34,862 nt of DNA from the NCBI GenBank assembly GCA_002314635.1, contig DCGQ01000048.1, positions 48,827-83,688 on the forward strand, read 5' to 3'. The stretch is from Clostridiales bacterium UBA1774. Its GTDB lineage: Bacteria; Bacillota; Clostridia; Oscillospirales; Oscillospiraceae. This document shows, in pieces, positions 21,291 to 30,035 of the stretch (position 1 is the first letter of the stretch; every line of letters starts with the position of its first letter). A program made the position numbers and the translations under genes. The notes beneath the pieces are model-generated. The model was given only the letters and a program-made list of their open reading frames with translations, was not told the origin of the DNA and searched no databases.

Positions 21291-21839
21291 TTACCTGAGA
21301 CCGCTGACCGCAGCCAGCGCCGCATTGACACCGCGAACCACAGCCGTGGAAGTGACGGTGGCACCGGTGAGGGCATCGATCTCGCCGCCCTGCTTGCTGA
21401 GCGCCACGGAGCCGCTCAGGCCCTTGAACTGGTCGCGGAAGCTTTCCCGGCTGGCATTTGCGCCCAGACCGGAGCTTTCGCTCATGGAGATGATGCTCAG
21501 ACCGGTGATGCTGCCGGCGGGATCCATGCCCACTGCCATTTCGATATCGCCGCCGAAGCCGGAAGGCGTTACCATCACCACAAAACCGGCATCTCCGGCA
21601 CGGTAGACCTTCTTCACCAGTCCGGTATCATCGGTGAAGGCCACTTCCTCATAGCTGTCCGCCTGCAGCACCTCGGCCATGGCGGCCCGGGTCTTTGCCG
21701 CATTGCTGTCTGCGATGCGCTGGCAGGTCACCTGATTCGTCAGTCCCAGCAGAATCGCAACCACGGCGCTGAACGCAAAGAGGATCACCGCCAGCTTCAG
21801 AGTAGCCCAGTCCAGCTTGAATCCTTTTTTCTCTGTCAT
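21291..21839 (-). CDS. rnfG: RnfG, FMN-binding subunit of the Rnf complex
   Basis: A 182-residue protein with one N-terminal helix and an extracytoplasmic FMN domain. DALTGATVTS (about 155-164) is the covalent flavinylation motif, with T163 the expected FMN attachment site. The ATG at 21839 overlaps the rnfD stop as ATGA. An in-frame upstream extension runs through rnfD and is rejected. An ApbE-type flavin transferase would be needed for maturation and is not in the window. Confidence 0.94.
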   Translation of the reverse strand: MTEKKGFKLDWATLKLAVILFAFSAVVAILLGLTNQVTCQRIADSNAAKTRAAMAEVLQADSYEEVAFTDDTGLVKKVYRAGDAGFVVMVTPSGFGGDIEMAVGMDPAGSITGLSIISMSESSGLGANASRESFRDQFKGLSGSVALSKQGGEIDALTGATVTSTAVVRGVNAALAAVSGLR

Positions 21840-22843
21840 TTCGCTGCCTCCTTCTTTTCCTTCACCACGCCGAAGCGCTTCCGGGGGAAGGCCTTGTCCA
21901 GCAGCCACACCGTCGCATTCATGATCAGGATGGCATAGCTGACGCCCTCTGCATAGGAGCCGAAATAGCGGATAAACACGGTCAATGCGCCGCAGCCCAC
22001 ACCGAACACGATCTGCGCGGTGGGGTTCACGGGAGAGGTGGTGTAGTCTGTTGCCATGAAGATGGCACCCAGCATCACACCGCCGGACAGAAGCTGCCAC
22101 AGCATCCATGTGAACCGGGGCTGGCCATTCAGCGGGAACAGGAAGGTCAGCACTGCCACGGCTGCCAGAAAGCTCAGGGGAATCCGGGGATTCAGCACCT
22201 TCCGGATCAGCAGATAGATACCGCCCAGCAGCAGCGCGAAGGCGGAGATCTCACCCATGGAGCCGCCTACATTGCCCAGGAAGGTATCCATCAGGGAGGT
22301 GCCCTCCGGCAGCAAACCGTTGGCCATGGAGCTCAGCGGCGTAGCGCCTGTGACGGCGTCCGCCATGGAGGCGCGGAAGAAGCCGGTATAGCTGAGAGGT
22401 TTTACCCACTTGCTCATGGCAGCGGGCCAGGAGAACAGGAAGGCACGGGCCGCCAGTGCCGGGTTCATGAAGTTCTTGCCCAGACCGCCGAACAGCTGCT
22501 TGACCAGTACGATGGCGAAAGCATCGCCGATGAGGATGATCCACCATGGAATGGATACCGGCAGCACATAGCTCAGCAGCACGCCGGTAACGGCAGCGCT
22601 CAGGTCGCCGACAGAACCGGGTTTTTTCATCAGTTTCCGATAACCCCACTCAAAGAATACGCAGCCCAGAACGCTGAGCAGGGTATTGAGAATGGCACGG
22701 ATGCCGAACATATACGCGCTCACCAGCAGAGCCGGTGCCAGCGCGATCAGTACATCCAGCATGATGCTGCGGGTGTCCTCATCCGTGCGGATATGCGGGG
22801 AAGCGGATATGGAGAGCAGGCTCTCCGCTTTTTCGTTATCCAT
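21836..22843 (-). CDS. rnfD: RnfD, FMN-binding membrane subunit of the Rnf complex
   Basis: A 335-residue polytopic protein with about nine or ten membrane helices. DAVTGATPLS carries the threonine that binds FMN covalently in RnfD/NqrB. SPHIRTDEDTRSIM near the N terminus and GKNFMNPALAARAFL are typical of the family. The ATG at 22843 follows AAAGGA and lies 18 bases after rnfC. RnfD is thought to form part of the ion path. Confidence 0.95.
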   Translation of the reverse strand: MDNEKAESLLSISASPHIRTDEDTRSIMLDVLIALAPALLVSAYMFGIRAILNTLLSVLGCVFFEWGYRKLMKKPGSVGDLSAAVTGVLLSYVLPVSIPWWIILIGDAFAIVLVKQLFGGLGKNFMNPALAARAFLFSWPAAMSKWVKPLSYTGFFRASMADAVTGATPLSSMANGLLPEGTSLMDTFLGNVGGSMGEISAFALLLGGIYLLIRKVLNPRIPLSFLAAVAVLTFLFPLNGQPRFTWMLWQLLSGGVMLGAIFMATDYTTSPVNPTAQIVFGVGCGALTVFIRYFGSYAEGVSYAILIMNATVWLLDKAFPRKRFGVVKEKKEAAK

Positions 22844-22861
22844 TTGCGTGATCCTTTCTCC

Positions 22862-24220
22862 TTATTTCTTCGGTGCGGCGCTCTTGATCAGCGCCTTTGC
22901 ATGGCGAATGGCCTGCACCAGCTGCAGCCTGCCCGGGCAGGAATAGGCGCAGCAGCCGCATTCGATGCAGTCTGTCGCGTTCAGCCGATTCAGTCCGGCC
23001 ACATCGCTTTTCCGTTCATAGGCATACAGATACAGGGGCTGCAGGTGCATGGGGCAGGCCTCCACACAGCGCCCGCAGCGGATGCAGGTGGGATTTTCCT
23101 TTGCCCGGTTCTGGTCTGCCAGAAACACCAGCACACCATTGGTACCGCGCAGCACCGGCACACTCAGGTCAAAGATGGCGCTGCCCATCATGGGGCCGCC
23201 CATCAGTACCTTGTCCGTTTCGCCGGAGAAGCCGCCTGCTGCCTCCACCAGTTCCTTTACCGGAGTCCCCACCCGGCACAGCAGGTTGGTGGGAGCGGCA
23301 ATGCCCGGGCCGGAAACCGTGACCACCCGCTCCACGGCGGGCAGGCCGGTCTTGACCATACGATTCACGCTCCAGCAGGTAAAAGCATTCATCACCACAC
23401 AGCCCACATCCGCAGGCAGACCGCCGGGCGGTACCTGACGACCTGTGACGGTCTGAATCAGCTGCTTTTCCGCACCCTGCGGGTAACGAACCCGCAGCAC
23501 CTGCAGTTCGATATCCCCGGCACCTGCCAGCTTTTCCTTCAGACCGGCAATGGCATCCTGCTTATTGCCCTCCACCGCCAGAATGGCCTTGGGCAGCTGC
23601 AGCAGCCGCAGAACATAGCGAATCCCGTCCAGCACCTCGTCGGGATGCTCCAGCAGCGTCCGATGGTCAGAGGTGATATAAGGCTCACATTCGGCCGCAT
23701 TGATAATAAAGGTATCCGCCTTGCCGATGGCGCTGGAAAGCTTCACATGGGTGGGGAAGGTGGCACCGCCCATACCCACAATACCGTTTTCCTTGATCAG
23801 ATTCAGCAGACATTTCGGGTCTGCCTCCACTTCCTCCACATGGGAACGGACACTTTCATCCATGGTATCCTGCCGGTCGTTATCAATGACAACGGACATC
23901 ACCTTCTGTCCGTTGGGATGGAGACGGGGCTCCACCGCTGCCACCGTTCCGGACACGCTGGCATGAACGGGAACGGAAACAAAGGCATCGCTTCTGCCGA
24001 TAATCTGCCCCACCTTGACGGTATCACCCTTCTGCACCGTGGGCGTGCAGGCCGCGCCGATATGCATGGACATGGGGATAATCACCTGATCGGGGGCAGC
24101 CAGGGGCGTAATGGGACTGGAGGAAGCCAGCCGTTTTCCATCGTCAGGATGGATGCCGCCGTAAAAGGAATGGCGCAATTCCCAACACCTCAATTCTCTT
24201 TGGTTCTCTCGTTTCAGCAT
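22862..24220 (-). CDS. rnfC: RnfC, NADH-facing subunit of the Rnf complex
   Basis: A soluble, membrane-associated subunit of about 450 residues that carries the NADH/FMN site and two 4Fe-4S clusters. FYGGIHPDDGKR is the conserved N-terminal block, GMGGATFPTHVKL and NAAECEPYI mark the flavin domain, and CIRCGRCVEACP and CIECGCCAYSCP are the cluster motifs. It is first in the operon. The start is uncertain: ATG at 24220 has a weak site (GTGGA), while a TTG at 24178 lies 7 bases after GAGGTG and gives an N terminus (LRHSFYGGIHP) closer to other RnfC proteins. Confidence 0.94.
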   Translation of the reverse strand: MLKRENQRELRCWELRHSFYGGIHPDDGKRLASSSPITPLAAPDQVIIPMSMHIGAACTPTVQKGDTVKVGQIIGRSDAFVSVPVHASVSGTVAAVEPRLHPNGQKVMSVVIDNDRQDTMDESVRSHVEEVEADPKCLLNLIKENGIVGMGGATFPTHVKLSSAIGKADTFIINAAECEPYITSDHRTLLEHPDEVLDGIRYVLRLLQLPKAILAVEGNKQDAIAGLKEKLAGAGDIELQVLRVRYPQGAEKQLIQTVTGRQVPPGGLPADVGCVVMNAFTCWSVNRMVKTGLPAVERVVTVSGPGIAAPTNLLCRVGTPVKELVEAAGGFSGETDKVLMGGPMMGSAIFDLSVPVLRGTNGVLVFLADQNRAKENPTCIRCGRCVEACPMHLQPLYLYAYERKSDVAGLNRLNATDCIECGCCAYSCPGRLQLVQAIRHAKALIKSAAPKK

Positions 24221-24249
24221 TCCACTTTTCCGAGAGCATGATTTTGCTT

Positions 24250-24279
24250 ATTTTATCACTTTTCCTCGCTTTTTGTCCA
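24250..24279 (-). promoter_or_regulatory. Candidate promoter of the rnf operon
   Basis: On the minus strand TGGACA (24279-24274), 18 bases, then TAAAAT (24255-24250). It lies in the AT-rich spacer 24221-24480 and would start transcription about 20 bases before the ATG at 24220, leaving a longer leader if the TTG at 24178 is used. Confidence 0.6.
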
Positions 24280-24377
24280 GTAAATTTAGAATATTTTCCG
24301 TACTTTGGTCAGAATTTTACGATATATTCCACTTATTTCCATACTAATTTTGCATGGACTTTCCCAATTGTAATTTT

Positions 24378-24402
24378 ATAACATGCTAATAATGCATGTT
24401 AT
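24378..24402. repeat. Inverted repeat in the AT-rich rnf upstream region
   Basis: ATAACATGC (24378-24386) and GCATGTTAT (24394-24402) form a perfect 9-bp inverted repeat with a 7-base centre. It lies about 100 bases upstream of the rnf -35 box. It has no T tract after it and could be a regulator-binding site. Confidence 0.6.
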
Positions 24403-24414
24403 ATGATATAGAGA

Positions 24415-24447
24415 ATCAGCGCAAAACGTCCCCCGTTTCGCGCTGAT
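24415..24447 (-). terminator. Probable murC terminator
   Basis: ATCAGCGC (24415-24422) pairs with GCGCTGAT (24440-24447), with an inner AAACG/CGTTT helix. On the minus strand it follows the murC stop by 33 bases. The tract after it (TCTCTATAT) is only partly T-rich, so it may be an imperfect terminator. Confidence 0.6.
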
Positions 24448-24480
24448 GATATATTTTAAACCGATTGTCGTATTAATACT

Positions 24481-25854
24481 TTACTTTTCGTTTACCAGCA
24501 TCTCGCCGACTTTGCAGATATCCCCTGCGCCCACGGTGATGATCATGTCTCCATCCCTTGCATCGCTGCGGAGGCGATCCGCCAGCTCATGAAAGTCCGG
24601 ACAGTAGACGGAACCGGGTATTGCCTCTGCCAGATCCCGGGAGGAGATCCCCAGCGTATCCTTTTCGCGGGCGGCATACACCTCCGCCAGATACAGCTTA
24701 TCCGGAAGCTGCAGCACCTGAACGAAATCGGAAAACAGGTTTTTCAGGCGGGAATAGGTATGCGGCTGGAACACCACCACCGTGCGCCGATAACCCATGC
24801 GGGACACCGCGTCCATCAGGGCGCGGAACTCGCTGGGATGATGGGCATAATCGTCATACACATCCGCAGGGCCGCACTGTCCCTTCAACTCGGCACGCCG
24901 ACCGGCACCGTGGAACTGACTGAGACCGTTTTCCACACCGGCCGGGGTCAGACCTACCGCATAGGCGGCGGCACAGGCAGCCAGTGCGTTCAGAACATTA
25001 TGTCTGCCGCTGACCGGCATCGTGATATGTGCCCAGACCGTCCCCCGGATCACCGCATCAAACTCGCTGACCCGGCCAATGGTCAGATTTTCCGGACGCA
25101 CATCGGCCTTTTCCCCGAAACCGAAGGTAAGCCGATTGCGGGATATGCCTGCCAGTGCTTCCTCCGTATTGCCGTCATCGGCGCAGGAGATGACCCAGCC
25201 GTCCTCCGGGGTACGCTCTGCGAAGGCGCGGAAGGACTTCTGAATGTTCTGCAGATTTCCAAAGTAGTCCAGATGATCATTGTCCACATTCAAGATCACC
25301 GCCACGGTGGGTGTGAAGCTAAGGAAGGAATCGTAATACTCGCAGGATTCCAGCAGGATCGTATCGCCGTGTCCAATCCGGTAACCGGAACCGATCAGCG
25401 GCAAGGTTCCTCCGATCATAACGGTAGGATCCTTCTCTGCTGCCATCAGGATATGGGTCAGCATGGAGGTGGTGGTGGTCTTACCGTGAGTCCCCGCCAC
25501 GCAGATGCCGCAGGGGTAATCCCGCATGATCGCCCCCCATGCCTGCGTCCGTTCAAATACCGGGATGCCCAGCCGGTGTGCTTCCCGGATTTCGGGATTC
25601 TCGTCCCGCACCGCCGCGGTACGCACCACAAAGTCCGCCCCGGCCACATTCTCCGCCCGATGGCCAATGGATACGGAGATGCCCTTTTCCCGCAGTGCCT
25701 CCACCGACTCGCTGTCATTCATATCGCTGCCGCGAATCTGCATTCCCCGCTGACGCAGAACCTCTGCCAGCGGCGACATACTTACGCCGCCGATGCCGAT
25801 CAGATGACCCACACGCCCGGGCTGCATATATGTGATAAAATCGGATACGGTCAT
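24481..25854 (-). CDS. murC: UDP-N-acetylmuramate--L-alanine ligase
   Basis: MurC adds the first amino acid of the peptidoglycan stem peptide to UDP-MurNAc in the cytoplasm. The 457-residue protein has the N-terminal UDP-binding region (GIGGVSMSPLAEVL, about 20-33), the ATP loop AGTHGKTTTT (about 120-129), DNDHLDYFG in the central domain and DDYAHHPSE in the C-terminal domain. The length is normal. The ATG at 25854 follows GGGAGGG by 7 bases. It stands alone with its own promoter, outside any dcw cluster, as is common in clostridia. Confidence 0.96.
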   Translation of the reverse strand: MTVSDFITYMQPGRVGHLIGIGGVSMSPLAEVLRQRGMQIRGSDMNDSESVEALREKGISVSIGHRAENVAGADFVVRTAAVRDENPEIREAHRLGIPVFERTQAWGAIMRDYPCGICVAGTHGKTTTTSMLTHILMAAEKDPTVMIGGTLPLIGSGYRIGHGDTILLESCEYYDSFLSFTPTVAVILNVDNDHLDYFGNLQNIQKSFRAFAERTPEDGWVISCADDGNTEEALAGISRNRLTFGFGEKADVRPENLTIGRVSEFDAVIRGTVWAHITMPVSGRHNVLNALAACAAAYAVGLTPAGVENGLSQFHGAGRRAELKGQCGPADVYDDYAHHPSEFRALMDAVSRMGYRRTVVVFQPHTYSRLKNLFSDFVQVLQLPDKLYLAEVYAAREKDTLGISSRDLAEAIPGSVYCPDFHELADRLRSDARDGDMIITVGAGDICKVGEMLVNEK

Positions 25855-25892
25855 GATTCCGTCCCTCCCAATGCTTCATTCCAATCTTATGG

Positions 25893-25921
25893 ATTATATT
25901 CTGTTTTTTCCCGGATTACAA
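25893..25921 (-). promoter_or_regulatory. Promoter of murC
   Basis: On the minus strand TTGTAA (25921-25916), 17 bases and a perfect TATAAT (25898-25893), about 39 bases before the start codon. Confidence 0.8.
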
Positions 25922-25930
25922 TACATCATG

Positions 25931-25978
25931 AAAAATAAAACACGGCAGACCGTTCCATTCCAGAGAAACAGTCTGCCG
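25931..25978 (-). terminator. Terminator of the PPC-domain protein gene
   Basis: On the minus strand CGGCAGAC (25978-25971) pairs with GTCTGCCG (25950-25943) across a 20-base loop, followed by TG and then TTTTATTTTT (25940-25931). It lies 6 bases after the stop codon. Confidence 0.85.
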
Positions 25979-25984
25979 CCAGGA

Positions 25985-27742
25985 TCAATATTGAATTGTA
26001 ACCTGTTTGGAGCGCTCGTTCCATTCCACCGTGGCGCCCAGTGCCTCCGCTACATGGCGAATCGGCAGGCAGGTGCTGCCCGCTCGGATTTCCGGTGCCA
26101 CGTCCATCACCGCTTTGACACCGTTCACGGTGATGATTCGGCTGCCGATCATCAGTTCGATGGTGGTTCCCGGCTTCCAGATGGTCACTTTCCGGGTCTT
26201 GCTGTCCCAGGATACTTCTGCATTCATGGCTTCTGCTGCGGCACGAACCGGGATGTAGGTACGATCCCGTTTCAGATAGGGTTCCACCGGGCAGTTGTGC
26301 CAGTCATCATTAATATAGTAGCACCAGTTGTTGATCGTAAAGATGACATTGGCTTCATCCTCACCGGTAACGGAGAAGAAATAGGACACATCCCCGTAGA
26401 CCGCGTTTCCGCTCTGTTCGCCGCGTACCTCTGCCTGAATGACCACATAATAGAATCCGGGCTGCAGCGTCGTGCTGTAGTTCAATTCGCCGCCGTTCTC
26501 AAAACTGTTCACCGCGGAATGGCGCACATCCGACCGATCGTTCGACAGATTCACATAGAATTTTCTGTTATCCGGTTCGTCGTAATCAATCAGGGTGAAG
26601 GAAAAGGAGGGATTGGGGTTCTGCGCCTGAAACGCCTCGCTCTGATACACACAATGGAAATCAAAGGTGAAGGAACCGGCCTTCTTTACTTCAAACAGGA
26701 AGCAATCTGTATCCGCGGTGTTGTTCTGATGTACCGCAGTACCCAGAACGGACGCATTCAGCGGAATCAGGTTGGCGGTCTCAAAGCTGTCATTATCTTC
26801 TGTTTCGTCCACTCTCGTTTCCAGAAGCTCCCCGCTGCCGCCGGAAATCACAGAGCCTTCCTCGCCGGAAGCGGAGCCGCTGCCGGACTTTTTCCGGGCT
26901 GCCGCAGCCTCCGAGGTCAGCACCTGCAGGGTGTAGGTCTCATCGCAGAGAAACGCATAGGGGCGCAGCCGGATATAATAGGTACCGGCTTCCAGCTTCT
27001 GCTCCGCAGTCCACTCTGTTTCCCGGCCGGTCACGCCCCAGCTTTCGTGCAGCGTGGTTTTTGCGGTCTCATCATAAAGGGTGATCCGGTAATAGTTTTC
27101 GTCCAGATAGGTTTTCGTCTCCGGATGCTCCAGCAGAAGCGTCACGGTATCGGCCTCCGACAGCGTCACGCGGAACCAGTCCTCGTCATCCATCAGGGAA
27201 CTGGAACCCAGACACGGCGTATTCAGCGGAAGTGCCGTGGCATTCTGGCTGCTGTCGTTGGGAATCAGTTCAAACGCATCGGCCTGCACCGTTGCCGCCG
27301 TCAGCGTATAACCGGAAGCATCGTACAGATTGGCATGAGGTGCGATCCGGATATAGTACGTACCGGCTTTCAGTCCGTAAACCGGGGATTCCCACAGCGT
27401 ATCTCTGCCGGTGGAGATGGCGTTGATAAATGTGCCCTCCAGCAGTTCCCGATCACTGTCATAAATCTGAATATTATAGTAGGGTTTATCCGGGTTTCCC
27501 AGTTCCCCATGTTCCAGTCGAATCACAATGAGCCGGTCAGCGGTCAGCTTCAGCTTAAACCAGTCCTCATCCGTCTTACTGTCGATGGTTCCTTTCACGC
27601 CGGTGTCCAGCGGCAGTGAAGCGGCGGTATCGTACCCGTCGTTCCCGTCTGTTTCTCCTTCCGCCAGTGCGGGCAGCACCAGCTGCAGCATCATCAGCAG
27701 TGAAATCAAAAGTGTGATTCCCCGTCTGATTCTCTTTTTCAA
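25985..27742 (-). CDS. Secreted protein with three PPC-like domains and a copper-amine-oxidase-N-like C terminus
   Basis: The protein has a signal peptide (about 1-28, ending LPALAEG). Three beta-sandwich units follow that look like bacterial pre-peptidase C-terminal (PPC) domains, each with a (D/N)..DEDWF or DTDCFLF phrase near its start and an AGTYYIR or PGFYYVV phrase near its end. The last about 95 residues match the Cu_amine_oxidN1 domain (YIPVRAAAEAMNAEVSW, LPIRHVAEALGATVEW), a non-enzymatic cell-surface module common in Firmicutes. A role in surface binding or wall structure is likely. I chose TTG at 27742 (585 aa): GGAGG lies 8 bases upstream, while the GTG at 27751 falls inside that site. 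The gene is monocistronic. Confidence 0.85.
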   Translation of the reverse strand: MKKRIRRGITLLISLLMMLQLVLPALAEGETDGNDGYDTAASLPLDTGVKGTIDSKTDEDWFKLKLTADRLIVIRLEHGELGNPDKPYYNIQIYDSDRELLEGTFINAISTGRDTLWESPVYGLKAGTYYIRIAPHANLYDASGYTLTAATVQADAFELIPNDSSQNATALPLNTPCLGSSSLMDDEDWFRVTLSEADTVTLLLEHPETKTYLDENYYRITLYDETAKTTLHESWGVTGRETEWTAEQKLEAGTYYIRLRPYAFLCDETYTLQVLTSEAAAARKKSGSGSASGEEGSVISGGSGELLETRVDETEDNDSFETANLIPLNASVLGTAVHQNNTADTDCFLFEVKKAGSFTFDFHCVYQSEAFQAQNPNPSFSFTLIDYDEPDNRKFYVNLSNDRSDVRHSAVNSFENGGELNYSTTLQPGFYYVVIQAEVRGEQSGNAVYGDVSYFFSVTGEDEANVIFTINNWCYYINDDWHNCPVEPYLKRDRTYIPVRAAAEAMNAEVSWDSKTRKVTIWKPGTTIELMIGSRIITVNGVKAVMDVAPEIRAGSTCLPIRHVAEALGATVEWNERSKQVTIQY

Positions 27743-27778
27743 GCGAAACACCTCCGTTAATCGTGCGTATACAGATAC

Positions 27779-27807
27779 AGTATACCATGGATGTCACACA
27801 TTCGCAA
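27779..27807 (-). promoter_or_regulatory. Promoter of the PPC-domain protein gene
   Basis: On the minus strand TTGCGA (27807-27802), 17 bases, then TATACT (27784-27779), about 37 bases before the TTG start. Confidence 0.8.
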
Positions 27808-27844
27808 GAAAGTGTTTTGTGTTTCCTTCAGCGGGCGTGCCGAT

Positions 27845-29263
27845 TTATCGTTCAAACATCCGCATCAGGCGAATCTTATAGGCATTCTTCTTTCCGCTGT
27901 AGGGATGCTCCCGCAGGGGCAGGTTGCAGCGGGGTGAACCGATCAGCACCGTGGAGGGATGGGTAAACTCCCGGAACCCCCAAATTCCATGATAGGCGCC
28001 CATACCGGAATGTCCGGTACCGCCGAAGGGCACACCCTTCACCATCAGATGCAGGCACACCTCGTTGATGCAGCCGCCGCCGTACTGTTGAGTGGACATG
28101 ACCTTTTTCGCCCAGCGGCGGTCGGCGGTGAACACATACAGGGCAAGTCCGTGCTCCCGGGCGGCAATTACCGAAAGAAGATGCTCCGTCTCCCCGTCCG
28201 GGAAAGGCACCACCGGCAGCAGCGGACTGAACAGCTCATGCTGCACGATGGGTTCCCCCGGCTCTACGGGATAAATCACCGTAGGCGCATAGCGGCGGGT
28301 CAAAGGATCACCCGTTCCGCCGAACAGGATCCGTTCCCGGTACTGCTCCGCTTCCGCGCTGCACTTTTCATAGGCCGCATCGGTAATCAGATGGGGATAT
28401 TCCGGGTTTTCCAGCGGACGGTCGCCGATCTGCCGCCGGAACTCTGCTTCCAGTTCCTTCAGAAACGGCTCCGCCACCTCCTTTGCCACGGCCACCTGAT
28501 TGATGTCGATGCAGATCTGGCCGCTGTTGCAGAGCTTGAAGAAGGCGATCTTCCGTGCCGCGTCCCGCAGGTCTGCATCCTTGCGGACGATGGCCCAGTT
28601 GCCGGTCTCCCCGCCCAGCTCCAAGGCCACCGGCGTCAGATTCTTCGCTGCCGCTTCCATCACATGGCGGCCAATCTTTGGGGAGCCGGTATAGAAGATT
28701 TTGTCAAACCGTTCCGCAAGGCACATATCTGCCACATCATGTCCGCCGTCTACCACTGTCACATACTCCGGCGGAAACACCTCCGCCACCAGCTTCTGCA
28801 TGACGGCGGTGCAGCGGGGAGATTTGGAGCTTGCCTTGATCACCGCCGTATTGCCCCCGGCGATGGCAGCCGCCAGCACGCCGAAGGTCAGCAGCACCGG
28901 GAAGTTGAAGGGGCTGATAATCAGTGTCACCCCGTAGGGCATTTTGTAGACCCTTGTTACAAGGCTGGGGAAACAGAGAAAGCCGGAAAAATGGATCTCC
29001 GGTCTGGTCCAGCGGCGCAGACCCGCAATCATTTCGCTGATCTCCATCTCCGCCGCGCCCACATCGCAGAGGAAGCCTTCCTCCGGACTGCGGCCCAGAT
29101 CTGCCGTCAGTGCTTCGGTGAGCTGCGGTTCCCAGCGCCGGATAGTCTCCCGCAGCTTCCGGAGCTGCCGGATACGCCAAGACACCGGCAGCGTTGCTCC
29201 GCTCCGGAAGTAAGTCCGCTGTTTTTCCACGAGCTCCGAAATCTCTTTCTGATCGTATGGCAT
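27845..29263 (-). CDS. Aldehyde dehydrogenase family protein (class 3-like)
   Basis: The 472-residue protein has the class 3 aldehyde dehydrogenase fold, which oxidises aldehydes with NAD(P)+. The catalytic cysteine is C251 in NSGQICI, the general base E215 in ELGG, and the oxyanion asparagine N120 in SPFNFP. Two cofactor-side motifs are unusual: KPSE reads KASS (about 143-146), and ELGGK reads ELGGE, so cofactor preference or activity may differ. The C terminus has the usual hydrophobic class 3 tail region (VKGVPFGGTGHSGMG). The ATG at 29263 follows GAGGAATG and lies 3 bases after the acetyltransferase stop codon, so the two genes are one unit. The substrate is unknown. Confidence 0.88.
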   Translation of the reverse strand: MPYDQKEISELVEKQRTYFRSGATLPVSWRIRQLRKLRETIRRWEPQLTEALTADLGRSPEEGFLCDVGAAEMEISEMIAGLRRWTRPEIHFSGFLCFPSLVTRVYKMPYGVTLIISPFNFPVLLTFGVLAAAIAGGNTAVIKASSKSPRCTAVMQKLVAEVFPPEYVTVVDGGHDVADMCLAERFDKIFYTGSPKIGRHVMEAAAKNLTPVALELGGETGNWAIVRKDADLRDAARKIAFFKLCNSGQICIDINQVAVAKEVAEPFLKELEAEFRRQIGDRPLENPEYPHLITDAAYEKCSAEAEQYRERILFGGTGDPLTRRYAPTVIYPVEPGEPIVQHELFSPLLPVVPFPDGETEHLLSVIAAREHGLALYVFTADRRWAKKVMSTQQYGGGCINEVCLHLMVKGVPFGGTGHSGMGAYHGIWGFREFTHPSTVLIGSPRCNLPLREHPYSGKKNAYKIRLMRMFER

Positions 29264-29266
29264 GGC

Positions 29267-29806
29267 TCATTCCTCATTTCCGCATTCATATTGTGTATGC
29301 CACAGTACCCTTGTCAGGGTATAAACCGCAGTTTCTTCGCCCTCTGCATCGGAATAGGTCTCCGCAAGGCGGCAGCCCCATGCTTTCGCGCACCCTGCCG
29401 AGGGCGTATTGCTGCTTTTCATATAGGAGCACAGCTCCCGGAACGGGGTATTTCGAAAGGCCCAGTCCCGCACCGCCGATGCGGCCTCCCGTGCATAACC
29501 CCTGTGCTGCATATCGCCGCGGATGTGGTAGCCGATTTCCGGGCGGATGAAGCCGTTCACATTCTGCATGGTCAGTCCGCAGTCGCCGATCATCTCGCCG
29601 GTGTCCCGCAGGCACACTGCCCAAAGCCCAAAACCAAAGACCCGGTAACGCTCCCGGTTCTTTTCGATCCAGCCCCGCACCCGGTTTTCGTCAAAGGTGT
29701 ACGGGTAGTGCTGCATGATATCCGAATCCGCCAGCACCGCATACAGGGCATCGAAGTCCTCCGGCATCAGTTCCCGCAGCAGCAGTCTTTCCGTGGTAAT
29801 CGTCAT
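29267..29806 (-). CDS. GNAT-family N-acetyltransferase (RimJ/RimL-like)
   Basis: A 179-residue acetyl-CoA-dependent acetyltransferase. It opens with ITTERLLLRELMPEDFDAL, the common start of RimJ/RimL-like enzymes, and HRGYAREA (about 101-108) matches the acetyl-CoA pyrophosphate loop (Q/RxxGxG/A). The acceptor could be a protein N terminus, an antibiotic or a small molecule; the sequence does not say. The ATG at 29806 follows GGAGG. It is first of a two-gene unit with the aldehyde dehydrogenase. Confidence 0.85.
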   Translation of the reverse strand: MTITTERLLLRELMPEDFDALYAVLADSDIMQHYPYTFDENRVRGWIEKNRERYRVFGFGLWAVCLRDTGEMIGDCGLTMQNVNGFIRPEIGYHIRGDMQHRGYAREAASAVRDWAFRNTPFRELCSYMKSSNTPSAGCAKAWGCRLAETYSDAEGEETAVYTLTRVLWHTQYECGNEE

Positions 29807-29853
29807 GTTTTCCTCCGTTCCGGCGTTTCGAAGCCGCAGGTTGTTCTGTTGTC

Positions 29854-29882
29854 ATTATAGTCTCCGACCGGGCTTCCCGCAA
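29854..29882 (-). promoter_or_regulatory. Promoter of the acetyltransferase-dehydrogenase unit
   Basis: On the minus strand TTGCGG (29882-29877), 17 bases and a perfect TATAAT (29859-29854), about 47 bases before the start codon. Confidence 0.8.
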
Positions 29883-29965
29883 GAAATCTTTTATTTCGAT
29901 CACCGGGAACTTTATCGGAGATTCTGCGTCTGAGGAAAATGAAGCGGGAACCGGGTAAATTGTTC

Positions 29966-29994
29966 TTGCTTTGTCTGCCGGAACAGCTTATGAT
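29966..29994 (+). promoter_or_regulatory. Promoter of the large lipoprotein gene
   Basis: TTGCTT (29966-29971), 17 bases and TATGAT (29989-29994), about 41 bases before the ATG at 30036. Confidence 0.7.
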
Positions 29995-30035
29995 AGGCAG
30001 GCATTTCACCAACGCAAAAACGAAAAGGAGAAAAA

